A DNA stretch of 64,000 nucleotides from Kibdelosporangium aridum (lineage in GTDB: Bacteria > Actinomycetota > Actinomycetes > Mycobacteriales > Pseudonocardiaceae): assembly GCF_900176515.1 (NCBI RefSeq), contig NZ_FWXV01000001.1, forward strand, positions 124,001-188,000, read 5' to 3'. The notes below the pieces were generated by a model. That model saw nothing but the letters and a program-made list of their open reading frames with translations, did no database searches and was not told the DNA's origin. Shown here one piece after another: positions 45,661 through 56,634 of this stretch. Position 1 is the stretch's first letter; every line of letters starts with the position of its first letter. The translations under genes and the position numbers were made by a program.

Positions 45661-48600
45661 ACGACGGCCGGGTGGTCGAGACGCTGCGACGGCTGACGGC
45701 CGAGCTGCGGCAGGCGCGGCACCAGATCGCCGAGCTGCGGGAACGGCAGCACGAGCCGATCGCCATCGTCGGTATGGCCTGTCGTTTCCCTGGTGGAGCG
45801 GACACTCCTGAGCGGTTCTGGCGGCTGCTGGCGGACGGCACTGACGCCATCGGCGACTTCCCGGCCGACCGTGGCTGGGACCTGGACGCCCTGTACCACC
45901 CGGATCCGGACAAGGCGGGCACGAGCTACAGCCGTGGCGGTGGATTCCTCGCTGGCCCAGGGCTTTTCGACGCGGGCCATTTCGGCATCAGTCCCCGTGA
46001 GGCGACCGCGATGGACCCACAGCAGCGGCTGTTGCTGGAATCCTCGTGGGAGACCTTCGAGCGGGCCGGTATGGATCCCACCTCCTTGCGGGGCACCAGG
46101 ACCGGCGTGTTCATCGGCACCAATGGCCAGGACTACACGACGCATCTGCTTGACAACTCCGAGCACGAGGACTACCTCGCCACGGGCACCGCCGCGAGCG
46201 TGATCTCCGGCCGCATCGCGTACGTCTTCGGGCTGGAAGGTCCAGCGGCCACTGTGGACACGGCCTGCTCCTCGTCCTTGGTCGCGTTGCACCAGGCATG
46301 CCAGGCTATCCGGTCGAACGAGTGCTCGCTGGCACTCGCCGGAGGCGCGACCGTGATGACTGATCCTCTGCTGTTCCGCATTTACAGCAGGCAGCGGGCA
46401 ATGGCATCCGATGGGCGGTGTAAGCCTTTCGCCGATGCCGCCGACGGGATGGGCTGGGGTGAGGGTGTCGGCCTGCTGTTGTTGGAACGGCTGTCCGACG
46501 CTCAGCGCAACGGGCATCAGGTGTTGGCCGTCATTCGTGGGTCCGCGGTGAACCAGGATGGTGCTTCGAACGGCCTGACCGCGCCGAACGGAGTTGCTCA
46601 GCAGCGGGTGATCCGTTCCGCGCTGGCGAACGCGGCACTCGACGTGTCCGACGTGGATGTCGTGGAGGCGCACGGAACCGGGACGCGCCTTGGTGATCCG
46701 ATCGAGGCTCAGGCGTTGCTGGCAACGTACGGGCAGGATCGGGAGCATCCGTTGCTGCTCGGTTCGGTGAAGTCCAACATCGGGCACACGCAGGCTGCCG
46801 CCGGAGTCGCCGGTGTCATCAAGATGGTGCTGGCCATGCGCCACGGTGAACTGCCGAAGACGTTGCACGTGGACAAGCCCTCCGCACACGTCGACTGGAC
46901 TCGCGGTTCGGTCCGGCTGTTGACGCAAGCCGCGCCGTGGCCGAGGAGCGATCGTCCGCGCAGGGCCGGTGTGTCCTCGTTCGGTGTCAGCGGCACGAAC
47001 GCGCACGTGATCCTCGAGCAAGCGCAACCCGTTGACGAACCGAGCCGGCCGGAATTCACCGGCGCGGTGCCTTTCGTGCTGTCCGGCCGGACCGACGCAG
47101 CCCTACGGGACCAAGCCAAGGCTCTCGTGTCTCATGTGGACACAAGCCTCGTGGACGTCGCCTATTCCCTCGCGACCACACGAGCGGCATTGGAGCACAG
47201 GGCTGTTCTGGTGGCGAGCGATCGGGCCGAGCTCGTCCGTGGTCTGCGGGCCGTGGCCGACAACTCGATGGACGACGCTGTCGTGCAAGGCGTCGCCGAT
47301 GGCGAAGGCAAGGTCGCGTTCATTTTTCCCGGGCAAGGGTCGCAGTGGGTCGGTATGGCGCTTGACCTGCTCGGCTCGTCCTCGGTCTTCCGGGCGAGCA
47401 TGGAGGCGTGCGCAGATGCCATCGAGCCGCACACCGATTGGGCGCTGCTCGATGTGTTACGCGACAAGGCCGCGTTGGACCGAGTGGACGTGGTTCAGCC
47501 TGCGCTGTTCGCAGTGATGGTGTCGCTGGCAGAGGTATGGCGTTCGTACGGAGTTCAGCCGTCTGCGGTCGCCGGGCACAGCCAGGGGGAGATCGCCGCT
47601 GCCTGTGTCGCTGGTGCTTTGTCGTTCGCGGATGCCGCGTTGGTCGTGACCGCCCGGGCACAAGCATTGGCCGCATTGGCCGGTTCCGGCGGCATGATGT
47701 CCGTCGGGCTGTCCGCCGAGCGCATGGCACCCCATCTGGGCAGGGTGAGCCTTGCGGCTGTGAACGGTCCCGACTCTGTCGTGGTCTCCGGTGATCTTGA
47801 CGCGCTCGCCGAGCTGGAGTCGGCCCTGACCGGCGAGAACGTCCGGGTTCGGCGGATCGCCGTCGACTACGCGTCCCATTCGGCGCACGTCGAGGCGATT
47901 CGGGAGCAACTGCTGACCCGGCTCGCGGGGGTCAGCTCCCAGCCGCCGAAGGTCGCCTTCTACTCCACGGTCACCGGCTCTCGGATCGCAGCGGACCTGG
48001 ATGCCGCCTACTGGTACCGCAACCTGCGCGAGACCGTTCAGCTGGAGCAGGTGACCCGGGCCCTGTACGAGGACGGCCACCGGTTCTTCGTCGAACCGAG
48101 CCCGCATCCGGTGCTCACGGTCCCGCTTGAGGACAGCCTCGCAGACGACTGCGTGGTCACCGGGACTTTGCGGCGAGACCACGACGGTCGTGGCGCGTTG
48201 CTGACCGCGGTGGGGGAGTTGCACGTGCGCGGACTCCGACTCGACTGGGACGGTGTTTTCGCTGATACGTCCGCCCGGACGACCGACTTGCCCACGTATG
48301 CCTTCCAGCGTCGCCGGTACTGGGCGCAGGCGCGTCCGGCTCGACAGTCTGGGCATCCGTTGCTGGGCACGGCCGTTGAGCTCGCGGACAGCGGAGAGCT
48401 GGTTTGTAGTGCGACCTTGTCGCTCGAGACGTTGCCGTGGCTGGCGGACCACCGGGTCAAGGACCGGATCGTGTTCCCAGGCACGGGTTTCCTCGAGATC
48501 GCCATGCGGGCGGGTGCGTTGGCCGGTTGCGGCCGAGTCGACGATCTGACAATCCACGCCCGGTTGGAATTGACCGACAGCGTCGAACTCCAGGCACGCG

Positions 48601-51452
48601 TCGCGGCGCCGGACGACTCAGGAAACCGTGCGATCACGATCTATTCCCGGCAATCAGAGGACTGGATTCGGCACGCTGAAGGAGTTTTGGCACCCAAAGC
48701 CGACGTCGCCGCGGAATGGGACTGGCCGGTGAACGCGACTCCGGTCGCGGCCGATTCGCTGTATTCGACGCTGGCCTCAGCCGGATTGGGCTACGGGCCT
48801 TCGTTCCGTGGTTTGAACGCGGCATGGCGGCACGGTGACGAGCTTTTCGTCGAGGTGGAATTGCCGTCTGGCAACGAACCCGACCGGTACGGCGTACATC
48901 CGGCTTTGCTGGACTCCGTTTTGCATTCGATTGGCCTCGGCACGTTCGGGCCTGACGTCAGTGGCCTGCCTTTCTCGTGGAATGGCGTGAGCCTGCACAG
49001 TTCCGGTGCCTCCCGGTTGCGTGCCCGACTGGCTCCGGCCGGTCCCGCTGCCGTCTCTGTGTCTGTTGTGGACGATCGCGGCGCGGCCGTGCTGACCGCT
49101 GAATCGCTTGCCCTGCGGCCGTTCTCGACACCCGTGGATGGCGCCCTGCACCGGGTGGACTGGAGTGCCGCGACACCGAGTGACATCGGTGACAACGTTG
49201 TGGTCGACGACGTGGCTGAAGTGCCTGAAGCCGTGCCGGACTTCGTCGTCATGCGCGTCTCGGTCGGCGACGTTTCCGGTACTCGTGCGGCCGTCCACCG
49301 CATTCTGCGCGCGGTTCAGCAGTGGCTGGCCGATTCGAGGTTCGACAACAGCAAACTGGTCGTGGTCACCTCTGGCGCGGTGGCTGTCCGGCCGGGTGAT
49401 CAGGTGAACGCCTTCGCCGCGGCACCGGTCTGTGGCCTGCTGCGGTCCGCGCAGTCCGAACACCCTGGCCGGTTCATCCTTCTCGACAGCGATTCCGGGG
49501 AACTCCTGCTGGCAGGCGACTCACCGGAAGTCGCGGTCAGGGACGGCAAGGTCTACGTTCCCCAGCTCACCGCCGTGCCAAGTCCCACCACACAAGTCAC
49601 GCTGGGACGTGGCACGGTGCTCATCACCGGTGGCACCGGGACGTTGGGCAGTGCGTTGGCCAAGCACTTGGTGGTGTCACACGGCGTGCGGGACCTGGTG
49701 CTGACCAGCAGGCGTGGCCTGGACTCGCCCGGCGCGCTCGATCTGCACGCATCGCTGGTGGCCTTGGGGGCGAAGGTCCGGATCGAGGCTTGTGACGTCG
49801 CCGATCGAGCCGCTCTCGCGCGTTTGCTTGACTCGGTCCACGTCGACTCGGTGATCCACGCGGCGGGTGTGCTCGCCGACGGAGTGATCGAATCGTTGAC
49901 GCCCGAACAGGTCGACGTGGTCATGCAGTCCAAAGTGGACGCAGCGGTGAACTTGCACGAGCTCACCCGCGATGTGTCGGACTTCGTGCTGTTCTCGTCG
50001 GCCGCGGGCACATTCGGCAGCCCTGGCCAAGGAAACTACGCCGCCGCCAACGTTTTCCTTGACGCGTTGGCGCAGCACCGCCGCGCGCTCGGACTGCCTG
50101 CCAAGGCGCTCGCGTGGGGGTTGTGGGCCGAGCAGAGCGGTATGACCGGCCATCTGACTGACGTCCAGCGCAACCAGAACGGCGCCCAGCCGCTGTCAAC
50201 GGCATTGGGCCTCGCGTTGTTCGACGCTGCGTTGGCGGTGGACGACGCCGTGCTGGTGCCGATCAAGCTGGACCGCCCGGCGGTGACGGTGGCTTCGGCG
50301 CCGGCCGAGGGCTCGTTGCTTGAGCTCGTACGCACCCATGCCGCTGCTGTCCTTGGCCACGCGGGCCCGGAAGACATCGAACCTGGCCGCAAGTTCCTCG
50401 AACTCGGCTTCGACTCGCTGAGCGCCGTGAAGCTGCGCAACCGCATCGACGCCGCTACCGGCGTACGACTGCGTGCCACAGCGGTGTTCGAGTATCCGAC
50501 ACCTGTCGAACTCGCGCGCTATCTGAGCACGCGATTGCCCGACGCCGATGCCGCGGCCGTCGAACCGGCCGCTGTCACCACACCGGCCGGAACCGTCGGC
50601 AGCCTCAGCGCGATGTTCGTCGAGGCGCTCACTTCCGCACGGCTGATCGACTTTCTGCAGATCGCACGGCAACTGCGGCAGTTTCGCGCGATGTTCGGCG
50701 GGCCTGGCGACTTCGGTGCGCCGCCCGAGCCAGTCAGGATCGCCAGTGGCCCCGCCGATCTGGGGTTCGTGTGCCTCGCGGGGATCGTCGGCAAACCGGA
50801 TCCGTCGCACTACGCGCGCTTCGCGGCGAGTTTCCGTGACCAGCATGACGTCTTCGTCCTGCCACAGCCCGGCTATCTCGTCGGGGAACTGCTTCCGGCG
50901 TCCGCTGAGGCGTTGCTGGAACTGCATGTCGCGTCGGTGCGAAAGCATCTCGGTGGTCGGCCGTTGGTCTTGCTCGGCCAGTCCGCGGCGGGCCTGATCG
51001 CCCACCGCTTGGCCGCGCAGCTGGAGGAGCATGGCTGTCCGGCAGCGGGTGTCGCCCTTGTCGACACGTATTCGCCTGGCCAACGCGATGTTCTCACCGA
51101 AGTCAGTCACGACTTCAGCGACGCGATGATGGGCCGCCAGGGCTTCGAGCTGGCCTCGGCCGGGGACCGCTGGGGCGACGCGTGGATCACCGCCATGATC
51201 CAGTACGGCGAGTTCGACTGGAGCCCTCGGCCTATCGCGGCGCCGACCGTGCTCGTTCGCGCGATGGAACCGATGGCCGCCGACTGGGCGCCGGGCTGGC
51301 AAGCCGCGTGGGAGCTCGAGCATTCGGTGGTCGACGTGCCCGGCAACCACTTCACGATGATGGAGCACTACGCCGATTTCACCGCGCAGCGAATTCGGGA
51401 GACGTTCACAAAAATTTCGTCCGGCATGTTTAGGATCACGAATCCGGGGTAA
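45657..51452 (+). CDS. Type I modular PKS 2: KS-AT-DH-KR-ACP-TE
   Basis: The 1,931-residue protein has an N-terminal coiled-coil docking segment that complements the PKS1 tail. KS follows (33; Cys 203), then AT (555) with GHSQGE and YASHS (methylmalonyl-type), then DH (900-1110). The DH has H-xxx-D-xxxx-P instead of H-xxx-G-xxxx-P at [10 protein letters not shown], and DSVLH as its Asp motif. KR (1321; NYAAAN 1460) has LAD, ACP has its Ser near 1586, and TE has GQSAAG (Ser 1774), an Asp in LVDTYSPG and a His in GNHFTMM. It adds one methyl-branched, probably unsaturated unit and releases the chain by hydrolysis or cyclisation. Confidence 0.93.
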   Translation: MNDGRVVETLRRLTAELRQARHQIAELRERQHEPIAIVGMACRFPGGADTPERFWRLLADGTDAIGDFPADRGWDLDALYHPDPDKAGTSYSRGGGFLAGPGLFDAGHFGISPREATAMDPQQRLLLESSWETFERAGMDPTSLRGTRTGVFIGTNGQDYTTHLLDNSEHEDYLATGTAASVISGRIAYVFGLEGPAATVDTACSSSLVALHQACQAIRSNECSLALAGGATVMTDPLLFRIYSRQRAMASDGRCKPFADAADGMGWGEGVGLLLLERLSDAQRNGHQVLAVIRGSAVNQDGASNGLTAPNGVAQQRVIRSALANAALDVSDVDVVEAHGTGTRLGDPIEAQALLATYGQDREHPLLLGSVKSNIGHTQAAAGVAGVIKMVLAMRHGELPKTLHVDKPSAHVDWTRGSVRLLTQAAPWPRSDRPRRAGVSSFGVSGTNAHVILEQAQPVDEPSRPEFTGAVPFVLSGRTDAALRDQAKALVSHVDTSLVDVAYSLATTRAALEHRAVLVASDRAELVRGLRAVADNSMDDAVVQGVADGEGKVAFIFPGQGSQWVGMALDLLGSSSVFRASMEACADAIEPHTDWALLDVLRDKAALDRVDVVQPALFAVMVSLAEVWRSYGVQPSAVAGHSQGEIAAACVAGALSFADAALVVTARAQALAALAGSGGMMSVGLSAERMAPHLGRVSLAAVNGPDSVVVSGDLDALAELESALTGENVRVRRIAVDYASHSAHVEAIREQLLTRLAGVSSQPPKVAFYSTVTGSRIAADLDAAYWYRNLRETVQLEQVTRALYEDGHRFFVEPSPHPVLTVPLEDSLADDCVVTGTLRRDHDGRGALLTAVGELHVRGLRLDWDGVFADTSARTTDLPTYAFQRRRYWAQARPARQSGHPLLGTAVELADSGELVCSATLSLETLPWLADHRVKDRIVFPGTGFLEIAMRAGALAGCGRVDDLTIHARLELTDSVELQARVAAPDDSGNRAITIYSRQSEDWIRHAEGVLAPKADVAAEWDWPVNATPVAADSLYSTLASAGLGYGPSFRGLNAAWRHGDELFVEVELPSGNEPDRYGVHPALLDSVLHSIGLGTFGPDVSGLPFSWNGVSLHSSGASRLRARLAPAGPAAVSVSVVDDRGAAVLTAESLALRPFSTPVDGALHRVDWSAATPSDIGDNVVVDDVAEVPEAVPDFVVMRVSVGDVSGTRAAVHRILRAVQQWLADSRFDNSKLVVVTSGAVAVRPGDQVNAFAAAPVCGLLRSAQSEHPGRFILLDSDSGELLLAGDSPEVAVRDGKVYVPQLTAVPSPTTQVTLGRGTVLITGGTGTLGSALAKHLVVSHGVRDLVLTSRRGLDSPGALDLHASLVALGAKVRIEACDVADRAALARLLDSVHVDSVIHAAGVLADGVIESLTPEQVDVVMQSKVDAAVNLHELTRDVSDFVLFSSAAGTFGSPGQGNYAAANVFLDALAQHRRALGLPAKALAWGLWAEQSGMTGHLTDVQRNQNGAQPLSTALGLALFDAALAVDDAVLVPIKLDRPAVTVASAPAEGSLLELVRTHAAAVLGHAGPEDIEPGRKFLELGFDSLSAVKLRNRIDAATGVRLRATAVFEYPTPVELARYLSTRLPDADAAAVEPAAVTTPAGTVGSLSAMFVEALTSARLIDFLQIARQLRQFRAMFGGPGDFGAPPEPVRIASGPADLGFVCLAGIVGKPDPSHYARFAASFRDQHDVFVLPQPGYLVGELLPASAEALLELHVASVRKHLGGRPLVLLGQSAAGLIAHRLAAQLEEHGCPAAGVALVDTYSPGQRDVLTEVSHDFSDAMMGRQGFELASAGDRWGDAWITAMIQYGEFDWSPRPIAAPTVLVRAMEPMAADWAPGWQAAWELEHSVVDVPGNHFTMMEHYADFTAQRIRETFTKISSGMFRITNPG

Positions 51453-51460
51453 TGCAAACG

Positions 51461-51498
51461 TTCGCCGGGCAGTGGGCACGTGCCCACCGCCCGGCGAA
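51461..51498. terminator. 38-bp palindrome after PKS2
   Basis: TTCGCCGGGC at 51461 pairs with GCCCGGCGAA ending at 51498, and the inner GTGGGCAC/GTGCCCAC completes a near-perfect palindrome. It starts nine bases after the PKS2 stop and is a likely terminator. Its symmetry would also serve transcripts from the opposite strand. Confidence 0.75.
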
Positions 51499-51538
51499 TC
51501 CGAATGCCTCTCACGACCCATCGCCGCAGCGACAGCGA

Positions 51539-51573
51539 AAACCCGGCTCGGCCCTTCGGGCCAAGCCGGGTTT
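51539..51573. terminator. Second hairpin between convergent PKS2 and the ligase gene
   Basis: AAACCCGGCT (51539-51548) pairs with AGCCGGGTTT (51564-51573), with an inner GGCCC/GGGCC stem and a three-base loop. The A and T flanks make it a classical bidirectional terminator for the two convergent genes. Confidence 0.85.
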
Positions 51574-51675
51574 GGTAACTTCCTAGACGGTTAAGTCAAA
51601 TCGACGTGAAGGCGGGCGGTCGTTCCGTTCGGTGGCACACGGGACTACCGTGAGGTAACTCACTTTCCCCTTGGG

Positions 51676-53082
51676 CTACGCCGAAGCGATTCGCTCCAGC
51701 TCCTTCTTGTCCGGTTTGCCGTTCCGGTTCAACGGGAAATTTGCCAGAACCTGCACTCGATTGGGGTGCTCGTACGCGGGCAACGCGCCGGCGAGCCGCT
51801 CGCGCCAGTAGGAGCCTTCGCGTTCCCTGTCGTCCTCGACGAAGAAAACCAGCTGGCTGCCCATCCGATCGTCGGGCAGCGCCACGATGCGGACCGAACA
51901 GCCTGCCGCGACGGATGCTTTCCGCTCGATCACCTCGGGGTATAGGGTGAATCCGCCGCGGTGCACCGCGTATTTCCGGCCTGCCACGAAAAGGTTGCCC
52001 TTTTCTGTCAGGTGACCGAGGTCGTTCGTCCGGTACCAGCCTCGGTCAGCCGGGATCAGCGAGCCGTCCTCGTCGAGGTAGCCCTCCATCATGTCCGGCG
52101 ACCGGACCAGGATCTCGCCGAGCTCACCCGGCGGCAAGGGGTTGTCGTTCTCGTCGACGACCCGCATCTCCAGGCCGTCCATCGCCTTGCCGCAGCCGAC
52201 CGGGTCGTCCAGCGTCGCGAACGAGACGTTGCCGACCTCGGTGCTGCCGTAGCTGTCCAGCAGCGGCAGGCCGAAAGTCTCCTGGTAGCCGTCGGAAAGC
52301 GACTGGTCCATCGGCGCGGCGCCGACGCAGAACATCCGGACCTTCCGCAGGTCGTCCCGCAGGCCAGGGCGCTTGCGCACGATGTTGAGGATGCTGCGAT
52401 AGCTGGCAGGTGTGGCGTCCAGCACCGTCGCACCACATTGGATGCCCATCTGCAGTGCGCGGTCGGCCCTGCGGTACGGCGCGATCACCAGCGAGCACTG
52501 GACGAGCCAGGCGATCAGCACCATGGACAGCCCGTACTGGTGTGAGAAAGGCAGCAGTGGAAGCAGCACGTCGTCGGAGCGGTGCCCGACAGTTTCGGCG
52601 TTGCGCACCAGATTTCGCAGGAAGTTGCCGCCGTTCTTGACAACGCCCTTCGGCTGCCCGGTCGACCCGGACGACCACATGATCAAGCCGTCGTTCAGCC
52701 TGCTCCACAGGTCGAACGAGAGCTTGTCGTCGGCAGGCGTGCGGCCGGCGGCCGCGACCAGCAGTTCATAGAGGTAAATGGGTGATTCGTCGGCGGCGAC
52801 CGGCGCGTCGTCGTCCACCAGGACAGCCTTGACGCCTGCCTGCCGCGCGATCCTGCTGGTCTGGTCGGCTTTCTCCTGGTGGTCGACAAGCACTGTCGAG
52901 GCGCCGACGTGCATCAGGGCGAAGAGCGTACTGACATACGCGGCGGAGTTGCCCGCCTTGAGCATCACCCGAGTGCCGTAACCGATACCCCGATCCCGAA
53001 GGGCATCTGCTACTGACAGTGTGTGTTGCTCAAACTCTGTCGGCGTCTTTACATCATCCGCCGCGAAAAGGTTGAAGGACAT
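51676..53082 (-). CDS. Acyl-CoA ligase, probably for the omega-guanidino/amino acid starter
   Basis: This 468-residue ANL ligase has LIMWSSGSTGQPKGVVKN as its P-loop (about residue 130), LLDSYGSTEVG, YRTNDLGHL and a C-terminal NRNGKPDKKEL with the catalytic Lys. It is shorter than the two FAALs and lacks their YHDMG motif, so CoA ligation is likely. In clusters for guanidino-polyketides (azalomycin F, ECO-02301 type) a ligase of this sort activates 4-guanidinobutyrate. The amidase and monooxygenase for that route lie nearby. The ATG at 53082 is preferred over a longer frame without domain support. Confidence 0.8.
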   Translation of the reverse strand: MSFNLFAADDVKTPTEFEQHTLSVADALRDRGIGYGTRVMLKAGNSAAYVSTLFALMHVGASTVLVDHQEKADQTSRIARQAGVKAVLVDDDAPVAADESPIYLYELLVAAAGRTPADDKLSFDLWSRLNDGLIMWSSGSTGQPKGVVKNGGNFLRNLVRNAETVGHRSDDVLLPLLPFSHQYGLSMVLIAWLVQCSLVIAPYRRADRALQMGIQCGATVLDATPASYRSILNIVRKRPGLRDDLRKVRMFCVGAAPMDQSLSDGYQETFGLPLLDSYGSTEVGNVSFATLDDPVGCGKAMDGLEMRVVDENDNPLPPGELGEILVRSPDMMEGYLDEDGSLIPADRGWYRTNDLGHLTEKGNLFVAGRKYAVHRGGFTLYPEVIERKASVAAGCSVRIVALPDDRMGSQLVFFVEDDREREGSYWRERLAGALPAYEHPNRVQVLANFPLNRNGKPDKKELERIASA

Positions 53083-53579
53083 CTCGCGTAGCCCTTTCTG
53101 CCAGCGCTCCCCAGAGAGTCCGCATGAAGTACGGCGCGGATAGCGAAAGGCGCCGCCTCCCAGCGAGGCTAGGTTCGGGGTGTCCACCCCGGCACCCCTA
53201 AGCTGCCCTTATCGCCGGGCTGGGGACCGGGGTGTTCACGGTATGCAGAGGGAGTGTGAAAAGCCGCCGCCGCGCCTGTTTTCCGCTAGGTGACCATCGC
53301 GGAACACTGCGTGGAACGGTCTTGACAGGACTGTTGGATTGCGTCATGTATTGGTTGGATTGACGCATCGATCGAAGCTCGCCGAGTTCCGGTCAAGGCA
53401 GGAGGTTAGTGATTACCCGGATCGGCGACAGTCGTGTGGTACACTCCCACGCGGACGTTGTCTGCTTTAACTCATCTGGGTGGCTTTTTAGGCGATCCCG
53501 CAAGGGATTGCCGCTGAGGATGAAGCAGACGATGACCTATGGCCAGCACAACTACCGTTTTTCTCTGGGGGGAAGACGC
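53083..53579. promoter_or_regulatory. Divergent control region of the ligase and LAL regulator
   Basis: This 497-bp non-coding stretch contains CACCCCTAAG at 53193-53202, the reverse of CTTAGGGGTG, matching the TAGGGG-type motif of the other promoters in the cluster. No supported gene lies in it. An in-frame extension of the LAL gene into this region has poor coding character. Its length suggests more than one regulatory input. Confidence 0.45.
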
Positions 53580-56447
53580 GTGAGTTTGGTTGAACGCAAC
53601 AATGTCATCGTGGAGTTAACGAAACTTTTAGGCGAAACCGCGAGAGGGAGTGGGAAGATAGCATTGATTACTGGTGGAATCGCCACCGGTAAAACCGCAC
53701 TTGTGCGGGCCTTCGAAGAGCGGGCTGTGCAGTCCGGTGTGACGGTGTTGCGGGCGAGCGGTGCGGCGAGCGAGCAAATGCTGCGCTTCGGCCTCGTCGA
53801 GCAGTTCTGCCGCGGCGCCTCTATTCCGCCGGAACTGTCCGCGCTGCTCGCCGGGCTCATCGCACCGGCGGCCACGCCCGCGCGGGCCGGGCGGCCAGGC
53901 GGCTGGCCGGTCGAAACCCAGGTGGCGCACAGCGTCTGTGTCCGGCTGCTTGAGCTGACGCACGAGCGGCCGCTGCTGATCACCGTGGACGACCATCAGT
54001 TCGCTGACAGCGGCTCGATGCAGGTGCTGACCTATCTGCAGCACCGGATCGGCGCGGCCAAGGTGATGCTGCTGCTCACCCACGACGCGCAGGCTCCGTC
54101 CACTGTGGTCACTGAGGCGTTGCGGGAACCGCACTGCAGTCAGTTCGCGCTGCAGCCGTTGTCCATCAAGGGTGTCGGTGAACTGGTGGCCGCGCGGACG
54201 AACGCGGAGCCCGCGTTCGATGTCGCGGCGGGCTACCACGAGTTGACCGGTGGCAACCCCTTGCTGGCGCACGCACTTGTCGACGACCAGCCGGCCCTTC
54301 AGCAGGACGAACCACCGGCGGTGCTCGACCAGCCGGTGATCGGCGAGGCGTTCACCCGCGCGGTGCTGACCTGTATGCACCGGGGCGGGCCGAGACTGGT
54401 GGAGATCGCCAGGGCGATCGCGGTGCTCGGTGAGTTCGCCACCTCCGCACTGGTCGCCCGGTTCCTCGGAGTCCGGTTGTCGGTGGTGACGGGCACGCTG
54501 GAAGCGTTGGCACAGGCCGGATTGACCGTGGACACCCAGTTCCGTTCCCCGGCCGCGGCCGCGGCCGTGCTCAACGAGCTCACCCCGGAGGAAGTGTCCA
54601 CACTGAACCTCCGAGCCGCCGAGCTGCTCTACCACGACGGTGCCGCACCGTCCGATGTGGTCGGTTACCTGCTCGCCGCCGGTGAAGCCGAGGAGCCGTG
54701 GGCGATCGACGTGCTCAAGGCAGGCGTGGACCAGGCATTGGTGCACGCCGACCAGATGATGGCAGCCGGTCAGGTCGAGGAAGCGGTGCGGTATCTGGAA
54801 TTCACCAGCCGTGCCTGTGACAACGAGGCGATGCGCGCCACACTGACGGCCCGGATCGCGTCCATGCAGTGGACGATCAACCCGGCGGCGGCCGCCCGTC
54901 ACCTGGGTCCGTTGCAGGCGACCCTGGCGAAGGGATTGCTCAGCGACCGGGAAATGATGCACCTGGTGCGGTCGTTGGCGTGGCTCGGTCGTCCGGACGA
55001 GGCCGTGCGGGCGCTGGAGTTGGTGGGCGACTCGGTGACGGTGCCGGGAGCGCAGGACTCCACGGAGCGCAAGCTCACCCGCGACTGGCTCGCCGCTTGG
55101 CACCCCAAGGTGTTCGCGGCAGCCAAGGGCTCCGGCGGGATTTTCGAACCCCGGCCGGGCGAGGTCTTCGCCAAGCCGCGGACCCATCCGGCCCATCCGG
55201 CCGCCGCACGTAAACCCACTCTGGTCGACCGCGCCGAGCAAGTGCTGCAGGGCGCGCGGGTCGGTGACGTCTCGCTGGAGTCGGTGGTCAGCGCACTGCA
55301 CGACCTCATCGCGGCGGGGCAGTCGGACCGGGCGATGTACTGGTGTGACGAACTGCTGCGAGAAGCAGAGCGGGACTACGCGACCACGTGGTCCGCGGTG
55401 TTGCTGGACACCCGGGCCGGGATCAGGTTGCAGCGGGGCGACCTCGTCGACGCGGAACGCGACGCGAGCACGGCACTGTCGATCATGTCGCCGCACAGCT
55501 GGGGTGTGGCGATCGGATCTCCGTTGTCGCACCTGGTTCTGGCCACCACCATGATGGGCAAGTTCGACGAAGCGGCGAAGCACCTCAACCGCCGCGTGCC
55601 GCACACCATGGCAGGTACCAGGTACCAGTTGCAGTACCTGGCGGCCAGGGGAGTGCTGTACCTGGCCACCAACCGGCCGCATGCCGCGCTCGACGACTTC
55701 AAGGTGGTCGGCGACCTCGCGGTGGCGTGGCAGCTGGACCACCCCAACGTCTTGCCGTGGCGTGGTCTGCTGGCGCAGGCGCTCAACCAGCTCGGCCAGG
55801 TGGGCCGGGCGCGCAAGCTGATCACCGAGCAACTGGAGATGATCGGCACGGACTCGCCGCGCATGCGGGGAGTGTCGTTGAGCATCCTGGCGTCGGTCAG
55901 CGAGCAAAGGCAGCGGCTGCAGTTGCTCAGCGAGGCCGTGGACCTGTTGTGGACCAGTGGGGATCGCTACCAGCTCGCGCAGGCGTTCGCCGAACTGAGC
56001 CAGGTCTGGCAGACCGTCGGCGAGCTGGAACGGGCCCGGCTGGTGCACCGGCGGGCACTGCAGCTGGCCAAGCGGTGCAACGCCGAGTGGCTGTCGAACA
56101 AGCTGACCGTCAGCTGGAAGTCCGCGGACGGGGAAGTCGACGCCGCGAAGACCGAGACGGCGGGGATGTCCACGCTCAGCGAGGCCGAGCGCAGAGTGGC
56201 GACCCTGGCCGCGCTCGGGCGCACCAACCGCGAGATCAGTCGCAAACTGCACATCACGGTGAGCACGGTCGAGCAGCACCTGACTCGTGTGTACCGGAAG
56301 CTGAACATCAAGCGGCGCACCGACTTGCCGGTCAGTCTCCCCGCGGGCACCCCCGACGCCCACATGGCCGACAAGACCTACGCGTCGCCGGCGGCGACAT
56401 TGGCGTCATCGTTGAGCAGGCCACGGCCGGCCTACTCACAGGCGTAA
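53580..56447 (+). CDS. LAL-type (large ATP-binding LuxR) pathway regulator
   Basis: This 955-residue MalT/LAL-like activator has a Walker A at GGIATGKTALV (about residue 35), an AAA-like domain with LITVDDHQFAD as Walker B, and a long helical-repeat middle. The C-terminal LuxR helix-turn-helix reads LSEAERRVATLAALGRTNREI and STVEQHLTRVYRKLNI. Such proteins switch on type I PKS clusters. I prefer the GTG at 53580, which follows GGGGGGAAG; in-frame ATGs 48 and 57 bases upstream are possible. Codons 13 and 17 (53616-53618 and 53628-53630) are TTA, suggesting that bldA-type tRNA supply gates its synthesis. Confidence 0.9.
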   Translation: MSLVERNNVIVELTKLLGETARGSGKIALITGGIATGKTALVRAFEERAVQSGVTVLRASGAASEQMLRFGLVEQFCRGASIPPELSALLAGLIAPAATPARAGRPGGWPVETQVAHSVCVRLLELTHERPLLITVDDHQFADSGSMQVLTYLQHRIGAAKVMLLLTHDAQAPSTVVTEALREPHCSQFALQPLSIKGVGELVAARTNAEPAFDVAAGYHELTGGNPLLAHALVDDQPALQQDEPPAVLDQPVIGEAFTRAVLTCMHRGGPRLVEIARAIAVLGEFATSALVARFLGVRLSVVTGTLEALAQAGLTVDTQFRSPAAAAAVLNELTPEEVSTLNLRAAELLYHDGAAPSDVVGYLLAAGEAEEPWAIDVLKAGVDQALVHADQMMAAGQVEEAVRYLEFTSRACDNEAMRATLTARIASMQWTINPAAAARHLGPLQATLAKGLLSDREMMHLVRSLAWLGRPDEAVRALELVGDSVTVPGAQDSTERKLTRDWLAAWHPKVFAAAKGSGGIFEPRPGEVFAKPRTHPAHPAAARKPTLVDRAEQVLQGARVGDVSLESVVSALHDLIAAGQSDRAMYWCDELLREAERDYATTWSAVLLDTRAGIRLQRGDLVDAERDASTALSIMSPHSWGVAIGSPLSHLVLATTMMGKFDEAAKHLNRRVPHTMAGTRYQLQYLAARGVLYLATNRPHAALDDFKVVGDLAVAWQLDHPNVLPWRGLLAQALNQLGQVGRARKLITEQLEMIGTDSPRMRGVSLSILASVSEQRQRLQLLSEAVDLLWTSGDRYQLAQAFAELSQVWQTVGELERARLVHRRALQLAKRCNAEWLSNKLTVSWKSADGEVDAAKTETAGMSTLSEAERRVATLAALGRTNREISRKLHITVSTVEQHLTRVYRKLNIKRRTDLPVSLPAGTPDAHMADKTYASPAATLASSLSRPRPAYSQA

Positions 56448-56467
56448 TTCCGCCGAGGATTGTCAAT

Positions 56468-56506
56468 AGGGGTGTGACAGGCGCGATAAGCGTCTGGCAC
56501 ACCCCT
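56468..56506. terminator. Hairpin after the LAL gene, overlapping TAGGGG motifs
   Basis: AGGGGTGTG (56468-56476) pairs with CACACCCCT (56498-56506), and the loop can pair further with wobbles. It lies 20 bases after the LAL stop. Because each arm also carries the TAGGGGTG-like word (56467), it could equally be an inverted operator. A further TAGGGGGTG lies at 56527, before the nitrilase gene. Confidence 0.6.
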
Positions 56507-56634
56507 TGACCATTTACCCCGATGGGTAGGGGGTGTGGTCGGGTTGTCGCGTCGAATGGCGGGAAATATCTTTTCAGTGAGGGGTATTTCAGTCGTGCCA
56601 ATGCGATTCGGTCGCACATTTCCAGGAGGGCGCC

